From contig JAZQUV010000011.1 in the NCBI GenBank assembly GCA_045631465.1, positions 88,587 through 152,586 on the forward strand: a DNA stretch of 64,000 nt. Direction: 5' to 3'. Position numbers and translations under genes: made by a program. Source of the stretch: Aphodosoma sp045631465. GTDB lineage: Bacteria; Bacteroidota; Bacteroidia; Bacteroidales; Paludibacteraceae. Of the stretch, positions 34,391-42,863 are shown piece by piece. Position 1 is the first letter of the stretch. Each line of letters opens with the position of its first letter. The notes beneath the pieces were generated by a model. That model was given only the letters and a program-made list of their open reading frames with translations. It was not told where the DNA came from and did not search any database.

Positions 34391-35502
34391 TGATTACTAC
34401 CGATCAAATAAAAGCTGCTATCGACCGAGTTGAAGCACTCTACAAATACCTCAACATCGAAGAAAAGAAAATTCAACTCGAAGAAGAAGAACTAAAAACC
34501 CAAGCCCCTGAGTTTTGGCAAGACCAAAAACGCGCCGAAGCGCAGATGAAACTTGTTAAAGGTCTAAAATTCTGGATTGAAGGTTACAATACCGTTAATG
34601 CCGCGGTCAACGAAGTGCAAATTGCCTACGATTTCTACAAAGAAGAGGCTATGACCGAAGACGAAGTTGACGAGGCATACAACCACGCTATTACCCTCAT
34701 CGAAGACCTCGAAATGCGCAATATGCTCCGTCGCGAAGAGGACAAACTCGGCGCTGTTATCAAAATCGTTGCTGGTGCTGGTGGTACTGAGGCTCAAGAT
34801 TGGGGACAAATGCTTATGCGTATGTATCTCCGTTGGTGCGAAAAACAAGGCTACAAAGCCGAAATCACTAATATGCTCGAAGGCGATGAGGCTGGTATCA
34901 AGTCGGTTACTATCCAAGTCGATGGCGATTATGCCTATGGCTACCTCAAATCTGAGAATGGTGTTCACCGCCTCGTACGCGTATCTCCATACAACGCTCA
35001 AGGCAAACGTATGACTTCATTTACTTCTGTATTCGTTGTACCTCTCGTCGACGATACTATCGAAATCGAAATCAACCCTGCTGGTATCTCTTGGGATACT
35101 TTCCGTTCTTCTGGTGCTGGCGGTCAGAACGTCAACAAAGTGGAAACTGGTGTACGTCTCCACTATGTATTCAAAAATCCTGTCACTGGCGAACAAGACG
35201 AAATCGTAATCGAAAATACCGAGAGCCGCTCACAGCTCGACAACCGCGAGAATGCTATGCGTCTCCTCCGTTCTCAACTCTACGAACTCGAACTCCAAAA
35301 ACGTCGCGAAGAGACTGCTAAAATCGAAGCTGGCAAAAAGAAAATCGAATGGGGATCACAAATCCGTTCATACGTATTCGACGACCGCCGCGTGAAAGAC
35401 CACCGCACCGACTACCAAACATCTAATGTTGGTGCCGTAATGGATGGCGACATTGATATGTTCATCAAGACATACCTCATGGAGTACGGAGGCGAAGAAT
35501 AA
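34390..35502 (+). CDS. prfB: Peptide chain release factor 2
   Basis: 370 residues encoded in one frame with no internal UGA, so the programmed frameshift used by many bacteria is absent. The catalytic motif is SSGAGGQNVNKVETGVRL (GGQ). The codon-recognition tripeptide, SPF in E. coli, is SPY here (VRVSPYNAQGKRMTSF); I recall the same in other Bacteroidetes. It terminates translation at UAA and UGA. Second gene of the GT2-prfB unit; the terminator follows 16 bases after the stop. Confidence 0.96.
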   Translation: MITTDQIKAAIDRVEALYKYLNIEEKKIQLEEEELKTQAPEFWQDQKRAEAQMKLVKGLKFWIEGYNTVNAAVNEVQIAYDFYKEEAMTEDEVDEAYNHAITLIEDLEMRNMLRREEDKLGAVIKIVAGAGGTEAQDWGQMLMRMYLRWCEKQGYKAEITNMLEGDEAGIKSVTIQVDGDYAYGYLKSENGVHRLVRVSPYNAQGKRMTSFTSVFVVPLVDDTIEIEINPAGISWDTFRSSGAGGQNVNKVETGVRLHYVFKNPVTGEQDEIVIENTESRSQLDNRENAMRLLRSQLYELELQKRREETAKIEAGKKKIEWGSQIRSYVFDDRRVKDHRTDYQTSNVGAVMDGDIDMFIKTYLMEYGGEE

Positions 35503-35518
35503 GAACTATATAAAACAA

Positions 35519-35556
35519 AAAAAATGCAACCTACAGATTTGTAGGTTGCATTTTTT
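35519..35556. terminator. Terminator between prfB and the M13 peptidase gene
   Basis: A perfect 16-base stem (35519-35534 with 35541-35556) based on ATGCAACCTAC, loop AGATTT. A and T runs on both sides serve both convergent genes. Confidence 0.92.
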
Positions 35557-35574
35557 ATATCACTTTTCTACTTA

Positions 35575-37596
35575 TTACCAAATAGAAACTCGTTCTTCAG
35601 GAGCGAGGTAAAGAGCATCTTCTTCAGTAATATCGAATGCTTCATACCAAGCAGCGATGTGAGGAAGAGCACCATTTACACGCCATTTACCAAGTGAGTG
35701 TACGTCAGTAAGTGTACGTTTAACGATTTCTTCTTCTGTGATATTGCCTGCCCATACATTTGAATAAGCAAGGAAGAAACGTTGCTCTGGTGTGAAACCT
35801 TCTTTCACTGGAAGTGGATTTTCTTTTGTAGCATTTTTGAATGCGTGGAATGCCACTTGAAGACCACCGTGGTCAGCAATGTTTTCACCAAGCGACATTT
35901 TGCCATTAGCATACATTGTTTCGTTTACTTTGATACCATTGAAGTATTCTTCCATCACTTTTGTGCGTTCTTGGAAACGAGCTTTGTCTTCTTCTGTCCA
36001 CCAGTTAGCATAGTTGCCATCTTTGTCGAAGTTAGAACCCATATCGTCGAAACCATGAGTTACTTCGTGAGCAATAACAACACCGATTGCACCATAGTTG
36101 AATGCATCGTCAGCTTCCATATCGAAGAATGGATATTGAAGGATACCGGCAGGGAAACAGATTTCGTTAGTTGTTGGATTGTAATATGCATTCACTGTTT
36201 GTGGATTCATATACCACTCGTCTTTGTCTACTGGTTTAGAAAGTTTAGCCATTGTGCGAGCTGTATTGAATTTAGATACGCGTTTCACCAATGTCCAATA
36301 TGATTCTTTAGCATCGATTTCGAGAGCTGTATAGTCTTCCCATTTGTTAGGATAACCTACTTTAACATAGAATGTTGAAAGTTTTTCGTGTGCTTTAGCT
36401 TTTGTTTCGTCGCTCATCCATTCGAGGTTGTCGATGCGTTCACCATAAGCTTTAAGAAGGTTAGCGCAAAGTGTTTCCATACGAGTTTTTGCTTCAGCTG
36501 GGAAGTATTTTTCGCAATAGAGTTTACCAAGTGCCATACCGAGCGAACCATCTACCATAGATACTGCACGTTTCCAACGTGGAGTCTCTTCTGTACGACC
36601 TGACATAACACGACCGAAGAAATTGAATTTCTCAGTTGTGAACTCGTCACTCATATATGAAGATGCTGCGCTGAGCACACGCCATTGCATATAATAACGA
36701 AGGTCTTCGATGCGAGCTGTATTCATAATCTCAATTGATTTACGAATAGGCTCTTCTTGTGACACGCTAAGTTCTTTCACATCAGCACAACCAAGTGTTT
36801 CAAAATATGTATCCCAGCAGAAACCAGGGAACGATGCTTTGAGCGAATCTGTTGTGTAAAGGTGATAGTTAGCATATGAATCACGAAGTTCAGCTTGTGA
36901 GAAATGTGCAAGAGCCAATTGACGTTCAATCATCATAACTGCTTGTGATGCTTCGCTTGCTTGAACTGTTGTGAAACCTGCAAGTTGGAACATCTTTTGA
37001 ATGTGATTGAGGTATTCTGATTGAATTTCAATCATTTTATCGCTTGACTCAAAATAGTAGTCACGATTACCCATACCGATACCTGCTTGGTAAGTTTGCA
37101 TAAGGTTGCGTTTTGCATCCATAATGTCTGCATCAACATACACTTGGAAGAAGATATCATAAAGGTCTTCACCCATAAGTGCAGCAATACCTTTAACGTC
37201 AGCAATTTCTGCAACACGTTGAAGTTCAGCTTTCACTGGTTCATAACCTTCAGCGTTAAGACGTTCAGCGTTCATTGCAACATTGTAAAAATCACCAATT
37301 TTTTGAGCCTCTGTACCTACTTCGTGTTGACCAGCAGCAATCTCTGCAATAAGGTCATTAAGACGAGCAATGTTGTCTTGACCAAGTTTGTCAAACGAAC
37401 CAAAACGAGAATACTCGCCTGTCAATGGATTGAGTTTCATCCAACCACCACATGCATATTGATAAAAGTCAGCACCTTTATCTGCTGTAGTGTCAAGATT
37501 CTCTGCGCGAATACCTGCCGACAATTCTTTAGGCGAATTAGCGCAACCTGCTGCTAAAAATGCAGCAGCAAGCATAGGAAAAAAGAATTTTTTCAT
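35575..37596 (-). CDS. pepO: M13 family zinc endopeptidase (PepO-like), lipoprotein
   Basis: 673 residues from ATG at 37596 (MKKFFFPMLAAAFLAAGCANS). A longer frame to 37692 is open, but the lipobox LAAGC (Cys18) after a proper signal marks the internal start. The zinc site is VVIAHEVTHGFDDMGS (HExxH) with the third ligand in GENIADHGGL, and NAYYNPTTNEICFPAGIL is also a signature of the neprilysin family. It cleaves small peptides, probably at the periplasmic or outer face. Monocistronic with its own -7 box. Confidence 0.94.
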   Translation of the reverse strand: MKKFFFPMLAAAFLAAGCANSPKELSAGIRAENLDTTADKGADFYQYACGGWMKLNPLTGEYSRFGSFDKLGQDNIARLNDLIAEIAAGQHEVGTEAQKIGDFYNVAMNAERLNAEGYEPVKAELQRVAEIADVKGIAALMGEDLYDIFFQVYVDADIMDAKRNLMQTYQAGIGMGNRDYYFESSDKMIEIQSEYLNHIQKMFQLAGFTTVQASEASQAVMMIERQLALAHFSQAELRDSYANYHLYTTDSLKASFPGFCWDTYFETLGCADVKELSVSQEEPIRKSIEIMNTARIEDLRYYMQWRVLSAASSYMSDEFTTEKFNFFGRVMSGRTEETPRWKRAVSMVDGSLGMALGKLYCEKYFPAEAKTRMETLCANLLKAYGERIDNLEWMSDETKAKAHEKLSTFYVKVGYPNKWEDYTALEIDAKESYWTLVKRVSKFNTARTMAKLSKPVDKDEWYMNPQTVNAYYNPTTNEICFPAGILQYPFFDMEADDAFNYGAIGVVIAHEVTHGFDDMGSNFDKDGNYANWWTEEDKARFQERTKVMEEYFNGIKVNETMYANGKMSLGENIADHGGLQVAFHAFKNATKENPLPVKEGFTPEQRFFLAYSNVWAGNITEEEIVKRTLTDVHSLGKWRVNGALPHIAAWYEAFDITEEDALYLAPEERVSIW

Positions 37597-37682
37597 GTTA
37601 ATATAATTTATAATTAATGATTGATTATCTTTATAAATCAAATCGTTATATCCTATTAAGACAAAAAAAAGAGAATAATTTT

Positions 37683-37710
37683 CAATTCTCAATTTCCAAC
37701 TCTCAATTAT
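37683..37710. repeat. CAATTNT heptamer array in the peptidase leader
   Basis: Four units (CAATTCT, CAATTTC, CAACTCT, CAATTAT). On the minus strand they lie just downstream of the -7 box, at the expected transcription start. Confidence 0.82.
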
Positions 37711-37714
37711 CTTG

Positions 37715-37722
37715 CAAAGTTA
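37715..37722 (-). promoter_or_regulatory. Promoter -7 box for the M13 peptidase gene
   Basis: TAACTTTG on the minus strand, about 119 bases before the ATG. Confidence 0.65.
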
Positions 37723-37861
37723 CAACAAAAAAACAAAACAACCAAATATTTTATCGTTTTTCGATAAAAAACATTATAGCTGTATGCTCACAAACTATTT
37801 CCTATCTCTGCATATTTATCTAACTTCCTCAAACAACAACCTTCTTCGTAGATAATAAATA

Positions 37862-37911
37862 CAAAAAAAGAGGTTAACTACATAACGCTGTTAATCTCTT
37901 TTTTTTATATC
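37862..37911. terminator. Terminator after the WYL regulator gene
   Basis: Stem AAAAAAAGAGGTTAAC with GTTAATCTCTTTTTTT (one G-T pair), about 10-base loop. The long T/A runs suit leftward termination of the regulator. Confidence 0.8.
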
Positions 37912-37917
37912 AAATCC

Positions 37918-38559
37918 TCACCCCTCAACCATTTTTTTCACTTTATGTGCTAATGATGTTGGCGAAGTGACCATTATTTGTTTGTGATTTTTCACTAAGT
38001 AAGATTCAAATTCTGGTGTGATTGGTATGTTCAATATGATATTCACACTACCATCTATCTCCTCTTGCTCTAGGCGTTGCGATTGGTGCAACGGATTGCG
38101 CAATATTCCCTCTGCTCGCTCATAGTCCACCCATAGGCGCACCATAGTAGGCTCTATATTCTTGCCTCCAAACAACTCTGGGCGCTCCATATCGGCACAT
38201 TCGGCTATCTGACAATGTAGGTCAAACAACTTCTCCCCTATCTCCTCCATTCGTGTAAATGCACAATAATCACGAATTGTCTCTAATGCTACCTCAAGGT
38301 TCTTTCTATCCAATTCTGTCAACACTTGGTCCACTAGCGAGTAATTCTCATCTTTATAAATATAATACTTCTTATCGACCACAACAATCGGTGCCGAATA
38401 ACCACGCTCGGCACTACGCATCAACTCAAGGTCTGCTTGCACCGAACGACGCGAATTTTTCTCTGTAGACGAACATGCCTCAATCAAATCATCAAGGCTC
38501 CATTGACGACTTCTGTCGCGAAGACAACGGTCAATAATCAATAATCGTTTTATATTCAT
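37918..38559 (-). CDS. WYL-type transcriptional regulator, short form
   Basis: 213 residues from ATG at 38559 (MNIKRLLIIDRCLRD); the upstream in-frame start adds eight non-homologous residues. The N-terminal winged helix is of the type in Bacteroidetes WYL regulators (WSLDDLIEACSSTEKNSRRSVQADLELMRS), with a signature YYIYKDENYSLVDQVLTELD after it. The C-terminal half (PTMVRLWVDYERAEGILRNP...) is like the ligand-binding WYL domain, but the diagnostic WYL tripeptide is not visible and the C-terminal extension is short, so it may be a reduced form. Target unknown. Confidence 0.7.
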   Translation of the reverse strand: MNIKRLLIIDRCLRDRSRQWSLDDLIEACSSTEKNSRRSVQADLELMRSAERGYSAPIVVVDKKYYIYKDENYSLVDQVLTELDRKNLEVALETIRDYCAFTRMEEIGEKLFDLHCQIAECADMERPELFGGKNIEPTMVRLWVDYERAEGILRNPLHQSQRLEQEEIDGSVNIILNIPITPEFESYLVKNHKQIMVTSPTSLAHKVKKMVEG

Positions 38560-38611
38560 AATTCTAAATACTATGGCCCACAATCAATAGACCAATTATC
38601 ACTTTGCAACA

Positions 38612-38675
38612 ATGGAGCAAACCGAGCGCACAGATTAAGCCCAGCTTAAGTTATGCCGAGGTGCAGCCCATTTTC
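38612..38675. repeat. AAGCGAG-type dispersed repeat, copy 2
   Basis: Contains ACCGAGCGCACAGATTAAGC and AAGTTATGCCGAGGTGCAGC, the most diverged of three copies. It lies between the regulator ATG and its putative promoter, so probably in the leader RNA. Confidence 0.5.
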
Positions 38676-38682
38676 ACACTTG

Positions 38683-38690
38683 CAAATTTA
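38683..38690 (-). promoter_or_regulatory. Possible promoter -7 box for the WYL regulator
   Basis: TAAATTTG on the minus strand, about 125 bases upstream of the ATG. Confidence 0.45.
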
Positions 38691-38793
38691 CAAATAATTT
38701 TTGATGTACGCAAGAGTTTTGCAGAAAAGATTTCTCTAAAAGACAGAATAACATAAAAACCAAAATTTATGTTATCTTATCTTCATGTCTAAA

Positions 38794-38826
38794 TAAAAAG
38801 AGCCACTGGATAAAATCCAATGGCTC
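38794..38826 (-). terminator. Terminator after tkt
   Basis: On the minus strand GAGCCATTGGA, loop, TCCAGTGGCTC (one G-T pair), followed by TTTTT. Confidence 0.85.
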
Positions 38827-38843
38827 AAATATTTATTAAATGC

Positions 38844-38892
38844 AATTTATAATTATGAATTATGAATTATGCATTATGAATTATAAATTAAA
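38844..38892. repeat. AATTATG heptamer array covering the tkt stop codon
   Basis: Seven 7-base units, mostly AATTATG with variants AATTTAT, CATTATG, AATTATA. The tkt stop (38888-38890, minus strand) lies in the last unit. Same unit as at 29911 and 41284. Confidence 0.88.
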
Positions 38893-40900
38893 GCATCGCT
38901 TTGATTTCAGCTGCAACCTTAGCAGGAGTAAAACCAAGTTTTTCATCAAGCACTGTGTATGGTGCTGAGAAACCAAATGATTCAAGACCAAACACTTTGC
39001 CATTTTCGCCAACCAAGCCCATAAGGTTAACTGGCAAACCTGCTGTCAAACCGAAACGTTTCACGCCACATGGCAACACTTCGCGTTGATACTCTACTGG
39101 TTGTGTGCGGAACAAACCTTCTGATGGAACTGAAACAATGCTCAAACGTACACCCTCTGCGCGCAACAATTCGGCTGCCTCTGCCAATGTTGATACTTCC
39201 GAACCCGAAGCCACACATACTACTTGTGGATTTTCATCTGCCGATACTACATAAGCACCACGCTCTGCACCACGAGCTTCTACTGCACGATTGCCTGGAA
39301 GATCTTTGATGTTTTGACGTGAAAGTATCATAGCTGTTGGAGTCGACATGTTCTCCATCATCATTTTGTATGCCACTGTTGTTTCGTGTACATCTGCAGG
39401 ACGCAACACGAGTACAGAGTTCTTACCGCTATGGTTTTTCAATTTTTCCATCAAACGAATTTGAGCTTCTTGTTCCACTGGTTCGTGAGTTGGACCGTCT
39501 TCGCCTACGCGGAATGCATCGTGGCTCCAGATGAATTTAACTGGCAATTCCATCAACGCAGCCATACGCACTGCTGGTTTCATATAGTCTGAGAATACGA
39601 AGAATGTACCGCAAGCAGCCAACACACCACCGTGCAATGCCATACCGAGGCACAAGCAAGCCATTGTCAACTCAGCCACACCTGCTTGAAGGAATGCGCC
39701 TGAGAAGTCGTCTTTAGTAATTGCTTTTGTATATTTCAAGAAACCGTCTGTTTTGTCAGAGTTCGACAAGTCAGCCGACGAAACTACCATATTTTCAACT
39801 TGTTGTGCAAGTACACCCAAACATGCAGCCGAAGCAGCACGAGTTGCTTGATTTGGTTTTTGTTCCAATGCCGACCAATCAATTTCTGGAGCTGCACCCG
39901 AGAACCATTTCTCCATCTTAGCAGCTTTTTCTGGATTAGCTTTCGCCCATTCTGCTTTAGCTGCATAGCGTTCTGCTACGATACCTTTCAACTCTTCGCG
40001 ACGACGAGCATAAATCTCTTTTGTCTCTTCAAACAATACGAATGGCTCTTCTGGGTTACCACCGAGGTTTTTCACTGTATTGATATAAGCATCGCCACCG
40101 AGAGGAGCACCGTGTGTAGCGCAATTGCGCTCGTAGCTCGAACCATCAGCTTTCAACGCACCTTTACCCATCACTGTTTTACCAATAATAAGTGTAGGAC
40201 GCGCTTTTTCTGCTTGAGCTTTGTTCAATGCTTCACGAATTTGAGCAGCATCATTACCATCAATTTCGAGTACATACCAGCCCCAAGCCTCATATTTTTT
40301 AGCTACATCTTCGCTCGACACTTCGTCGCACATAGTCGACAATTGTACGTCGTTCGAGTCGTAGAACATAATCAAATTGTCCAATCCCAAGTGACCAGCA
40401 GTACGACCAGCTCCTTGCGAAATCTCTTCTTGGATACCACCATCCGAAATAAATGCATAGATAGTTTGATTCATCACATCGCCAAGACGAGCTTTCAAGA
40501 ATTTAGCCGCAATAGCAGCACCAACAGCAAATGTATGACCTTGACCAAGAGGACCTGATGTGTTTTCCACACCATGCATTACGTCAACTTCTGGATGACC
40601 AGGAGTGATGCTACCCCATTGACGGAATTGTTTCAAGTCGTCCATTGTATAATAGCCAGCGCAAGCCAACACAGAATACAACATTGGCGACATATGACCA
40701 GGGTCCAAGAAGAAACGGTCGCGACCTTCCCAACGTGGGTTTTCTGGGTCATAAACCAAATATTCCGAGAATAATACATTAGCAAAATCCGCACCACCCA
40801 TAGCACCACCTGGGTGACCTGATTTAGCCTTTTCTACCATTGATGCAGCAAGAACGCGAATATTATCTGCCGCACGATTCAATTGTTCAATTGTGTTCAT
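38888..40900 (-). CDS. tkt: Transketolase
   Basis: 670 residues, full length. N-terminal domain begins LAASMVEKAKSGHPGGAMGGADF with the conserved His of SGHPG. HGVENTSGPLGQGHTFAVGAA is typical. The thiamine-diphosphate motif reads ISDGGIQEEISQGAG in place of the common GDGxxxEG. The Pyr domain (from about 350) has the catalytic Glu region and FRVGEDGPTHEPVEQ. It transfers two-carbon units between sugar phosphates in the non-oxidative pentose phosphate pathway. Monocistronic, with its own -7 box. Confidence 0.95.
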   Translation of the reverse strand: MNTIEQLNRAADNIRVLAASMVEKAKSGHPGGAMGGADFANVLFSEYLVYDPENPRWEGRDRFFLDPGHMSPMLYSVLACAGYYTMDDLKQFRQWGSITPGHPEVDVMHGVENTSGPLGQGHTFAVGAAIAAKFLKARLGDVMNQTIYAFISDGGIQEEISQGAGRTAGHLGLDNLIMFYDSNDVQLSTMCDEVSSEDVAKKYEAWGWYVLEIDGNDAAQIREALNKAQAEKARPTLIIGKTVMGKGALKADGSSYERNCATHGAPLGGDAYINTVKNLGGNPEEPFVLFEETKEIYARRREELKGIVAERYAAKAEWAKANPEKAAKMEKWFSGAAPEIDWSALEQKPNQATRAASAACLGVLAQQVENMVVSSADLSNSDKTDGFLKYTKAITKDDFSGAFLQAGVAELTMACLCLGMALHGGVLAACGTFFVFSDYMKPAVRMAALMELPVKFIWSHDAFRVGEDGPTHEPVEQEAQIRLMEKLKNHSGKNSVLVLRPADVHETTVAYKMMMENMSTPTAMILSRQNIKDLPGNRAVEARGAERGAYVVSADENPQVVCVASGSEVSTLAEAAELLRAEGVRLSIVSVPSEGLFRTQPVEYQREVLPCGVKRFGLTAGLPVNLMGLVGENGKVFGLESFGFSAPYTVLDEKLGFTPAKVAAEIKAML

Positions 40901-40961
40901 ATTATTAGTTATTATTAATGAGCATTTTATAATTGTAATAGATACAATATGAAATCATCTG

Positions 40962-40969
40962 CAAAGATA
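40962..40969 (-). promoter_or_regulatory. tkt promoter -7 box
   Basis: TATCTTTG on the minus strand, 61 bases before the tkt ATG. Confidence 0.7.
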
Positions 40970-41113
40970 AACATTATTTTTTACATAACAAACACTCTTT
41001 CACGAAAAAAATAATAAATTCAACTTATTCCACATATCCGCCTAATTTAATCAATTTCATTAATCAAAACTACCATGAAAAACATCAAAAATTCCTCCCA
41101 CTTTACCACCCCC

Positions 41114-41210
41114 TAAAATACAATAACCCCCTCCCTACCTCAAATATACTATACAGCAACCTGCAAGCAACCTTCTCCCTACCTCCAAACACCCCTCTAA
41201 AATACAATAA
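41114..41210 (-). repeat. 97-base dispersed element, copy D
   Basis: Inverted relative to copy A and exactly as long. Terminal 13-base direct repeats TAAAATACAATAA at 41114-41126 and 41198-41210. On the minus strand the inside reads AGAAGGTTGCTTGCAGGTTG then CTGTATAGTATATTT. About ten differences from copy A by eye. Confidence 0.88.
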
Positions 41211-41269
41211 GCCCCCCTTTTTGCTCCATAAAAATATTACTCAAATCCACACAAAACCTCATTAACAAA

Positions 41270-41304
41270 AATTAAGAATCACAAATTATGAATTATGAAT
41301 TAAT
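41270..41304. repeat. AATTATG heptamer array before the plsC operon
   Basis: Five units (AATTAAG, AATCACA, AATTATG twice, AATTAAT), ending 5 bases before the -7 box, so here the array is upstream of the transcription start. Confidence 0.82.
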
Positions 41305-41309
41305 TTAAC

Positions 41310-41317
41310 TATCTTTG
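41310..41317 (+). promoter_or_regulatory. Promoter -7 box for the plsC operon
   Basis: TATCTTTG, 24 bases before the ATG at 41342. Confidence 0.7.
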
Positions 41318-41341
41318 CAGATTAATACAAACAAAATTATT

Positions 41342-42085
41342 ATGAGACGCAAAATCAATCCCATCCTACAAGCTCTGCTTGTAATATACCACGTTACAGT
41401 CTTTATGCCTTTAGGCATATTGATAACCATCATCTGCTCATCAATCATCATCATTATGCTACCTATTGCAGGCAACGCCAAATGGGGAAGCTATCCCGCA
41501 ATGTTTTGGGCAAGAGCCGTTTGTGTTATATCATTGGCAAGAGTTAAGATTGAAGGACAAGAAAAAATAGACCCCAAAGCTTCATATATTTTCGTAGCCA
41601 ATCACCAAAGTCTCTACGACATACCTTTGGTATATGGTTGGCTCAAAAACAACTTCAAATGGATAATTAAAAAAGAATTCCGAAAAATGCCCGTAATGGG
41701 TTATTTGTGCTATCGCATGGGACATATCTTCATCGACCGCTCTAATCCTATGCGCGCAAAACATAGTCTCGATCTAGCAAAACAAAACCTCAAAAAAGGC
41801 AACACCTCAATATTCCTATTCCCCGAAGGCACTCGCACTCGCAACGGACAAGTTGGTCGTTTCAAGCGCGGCGCATTCACCATCGCTCGCGACCTTCACC
41901 TCCCTATCGTGCCTGTGTCAATTATTGGTGCTTACGAAGCCCTACCTAAAGGCCTTAATTGCATCATCCCTGGCAAAATAAAAATAATATTCCATCAACC
42001 TATCGACACTACCAATCTCACTGACGAAAACCTCAACGAAACCATCGACCAAGTACGCACAACTATCGTAAACGGAATGAAATAA
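41342..42085 (+). CDS. 1-acylglycerol-3-phosphate acyltransferase (PlsC family), paralogue 1
   Basis: 247 residues from ATG at 41342 (MRRKINPILQALLV); the nine codons upstream in frame overlap the promoter. N-terminal hydrophobic helix at about 15-45. Acyltransferase block I is VANHQSLYDIPL (HxxxxD), block III is FLFPEGTRTRNGQVGRFKRGAF, and block IV follows with LPIVPVSIIGAYEALPKG. It adds the second acyl chain in phospholipid synthesis, or acylates another lipid. First of two adjacent copies; 34 bases separate them. Confidence 0.92.
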   Translation: MRRKINPILQALLVIYHVTVFMPLGILITIICSSIIIIMLPIAGNAKWGSYPAMFWARAVCVISLARVKIEGQEKIDPKASYIFVANHQSLYDIPLVYGWLKNNFKWIIKKEFRKMPVMGYLCYRMGHIFIDRSNPMRAKHSLDLAKQNLKKGNTSIFLFPEGTRTRNGQVGRFKRGAFTIARDLHLPIVPVSIIGAYEALPKGLNCIIPGKIKIIFHQPIDTTNLTDENLNETIDQVRTTIVNGMK

Positions 42086-42119
42086 TAGACACAAATAAAA
42101 AACACTAAAATAACACACC

Positions 42120-42863
42120 ATGAAACATCTACTAAAACTTTTTTCAATCATCTACTCTACATTTATCTTTGTGCCATTAGCTATTCTTGTCAGCGCGATT
42201 ATTTTCATCTTAATAATCATCATGACACCTATTGCTGGCGAAAGCAAATGGGGCTACTACCCTGGTCGCGTATTGGGTAGAATCATGTGCACATTAGCAC
42301 TCACTCGCGTGAAAATCATCGGCAACGAAAACATCGACCCAAACCAATCATACATCTTTGTGGCCAACCATCAAAGCATGTTCGACATATTCCTCGTATA
42401 TGGCTACCTCAATGCCAAATTCAAATGGATTATGAAACAAGAGATACGCAAAACTCCACTCCTCGGCAAAGCTTGCGAATCTATGGGCCATATATTTGTC
42501 GACCGCTCTAACCCTATGCGCGCACAAAAGAGTCTCCAAGAGGCTCAAGAGCGCCTATTGCAAGGTCACAACTCTATTTTCCTCTTCCCCGAAGGCACAC
42601 GCTCTGCAACTGGCAAAGTAGGCCGCTTCAAACGCGGTGCTTTCACCATTGCTCGCGACCTTCACTTCCCTATTATCCCAGTATCAATTTCTGGCGCTAA
42701 CAACGTATTACCTAAAGGTGGTTGGCACATCACTCCTGGCACAATCACAATGACCATACACCAACCTATCGACACTACCAACCTCACCGACGACAATCTT
42801 AACGAAATGGTTGATAATGTAAGAGAAATCGTTATACAAGACGTCAAAACAAACCGAAAATAA
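42120..42863 (+). CDS. 1-acylglycerol-3-phosphate acyltransferase (PlsC family), paralogue 2
   Basis: 247 residues, the same length as the preceding gene and clearly its paralogue (MTPIAGESKWGYYPGR versus MLPIAGNAKWGSYPAM; both end TIDTTNLTD-type segments). Block I VANHQSMFDIFL, block III FLFPEGTRSATGKVGRFKRGAF. N-terminal membrane helix present. Two intact active sites suggest different acyl-chain or acceptor preferences. Its stop overlaps the next ATG by 1 base. Confidence 0.92.
   Translation: MKHLLKLFSIIYSTFIFVPLAILVSAIIFILIIIMTPIAGESKWGYYPGRVLGRIMCTLALTRVKIIGNENIDPNQSYIFVANHQSMFDIFLVYGYLNAKFKWIMKQEIRKTPLLGKACESMGHIFVDRSNPMRAQKSLQEAQERLLQGHNSIFLFPEGTRSATGKVGRFKRGAFTIARDLHFPIIPVSISGANNVLPKGGWHITPGTITMTIHQPIDTTNLTDDNLNEMVDNVREIVIQDVKTNRK

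Larger units (their letters stand above)
37597..37917. other. Gap between the M13 peptidase and WYL genes
   Basis: Holds the peptidase leader, a heptamer array (37683-37710), a -7 box (37715-37722), a hairpin with stem TTTTATCG/CGATAAAA at 37749-37769, and the WYL-gene terminator (37862-37911). No further gene is seen. Confidence 0.7.
38560..38887. other. Gap between the WYL regulator and tkt
   Basis: Contains an AAGCGAG-type repeat, a minus-strand -7 box candidate, the tkt terminator and a heptamer array. No gene found. Confidence 0.7.
40901..41341. other. Gap between tkt and the plsC genes
   Basis: Carries the tkt promoter, the 97-base element copy D (41114-41210), a heptamer array (41270-41304) and the promoter of the plsC operon. 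The stretch 40970-41110 is AT-rich and I see nothing in it. Confidence 0.7.

Noticed and set aside
34390..34500. RF2 programmed frameshift site
   Set aside because: The first 35 codons have no in-frame UGA, and the single frame encodes the complete N-terminal domain.
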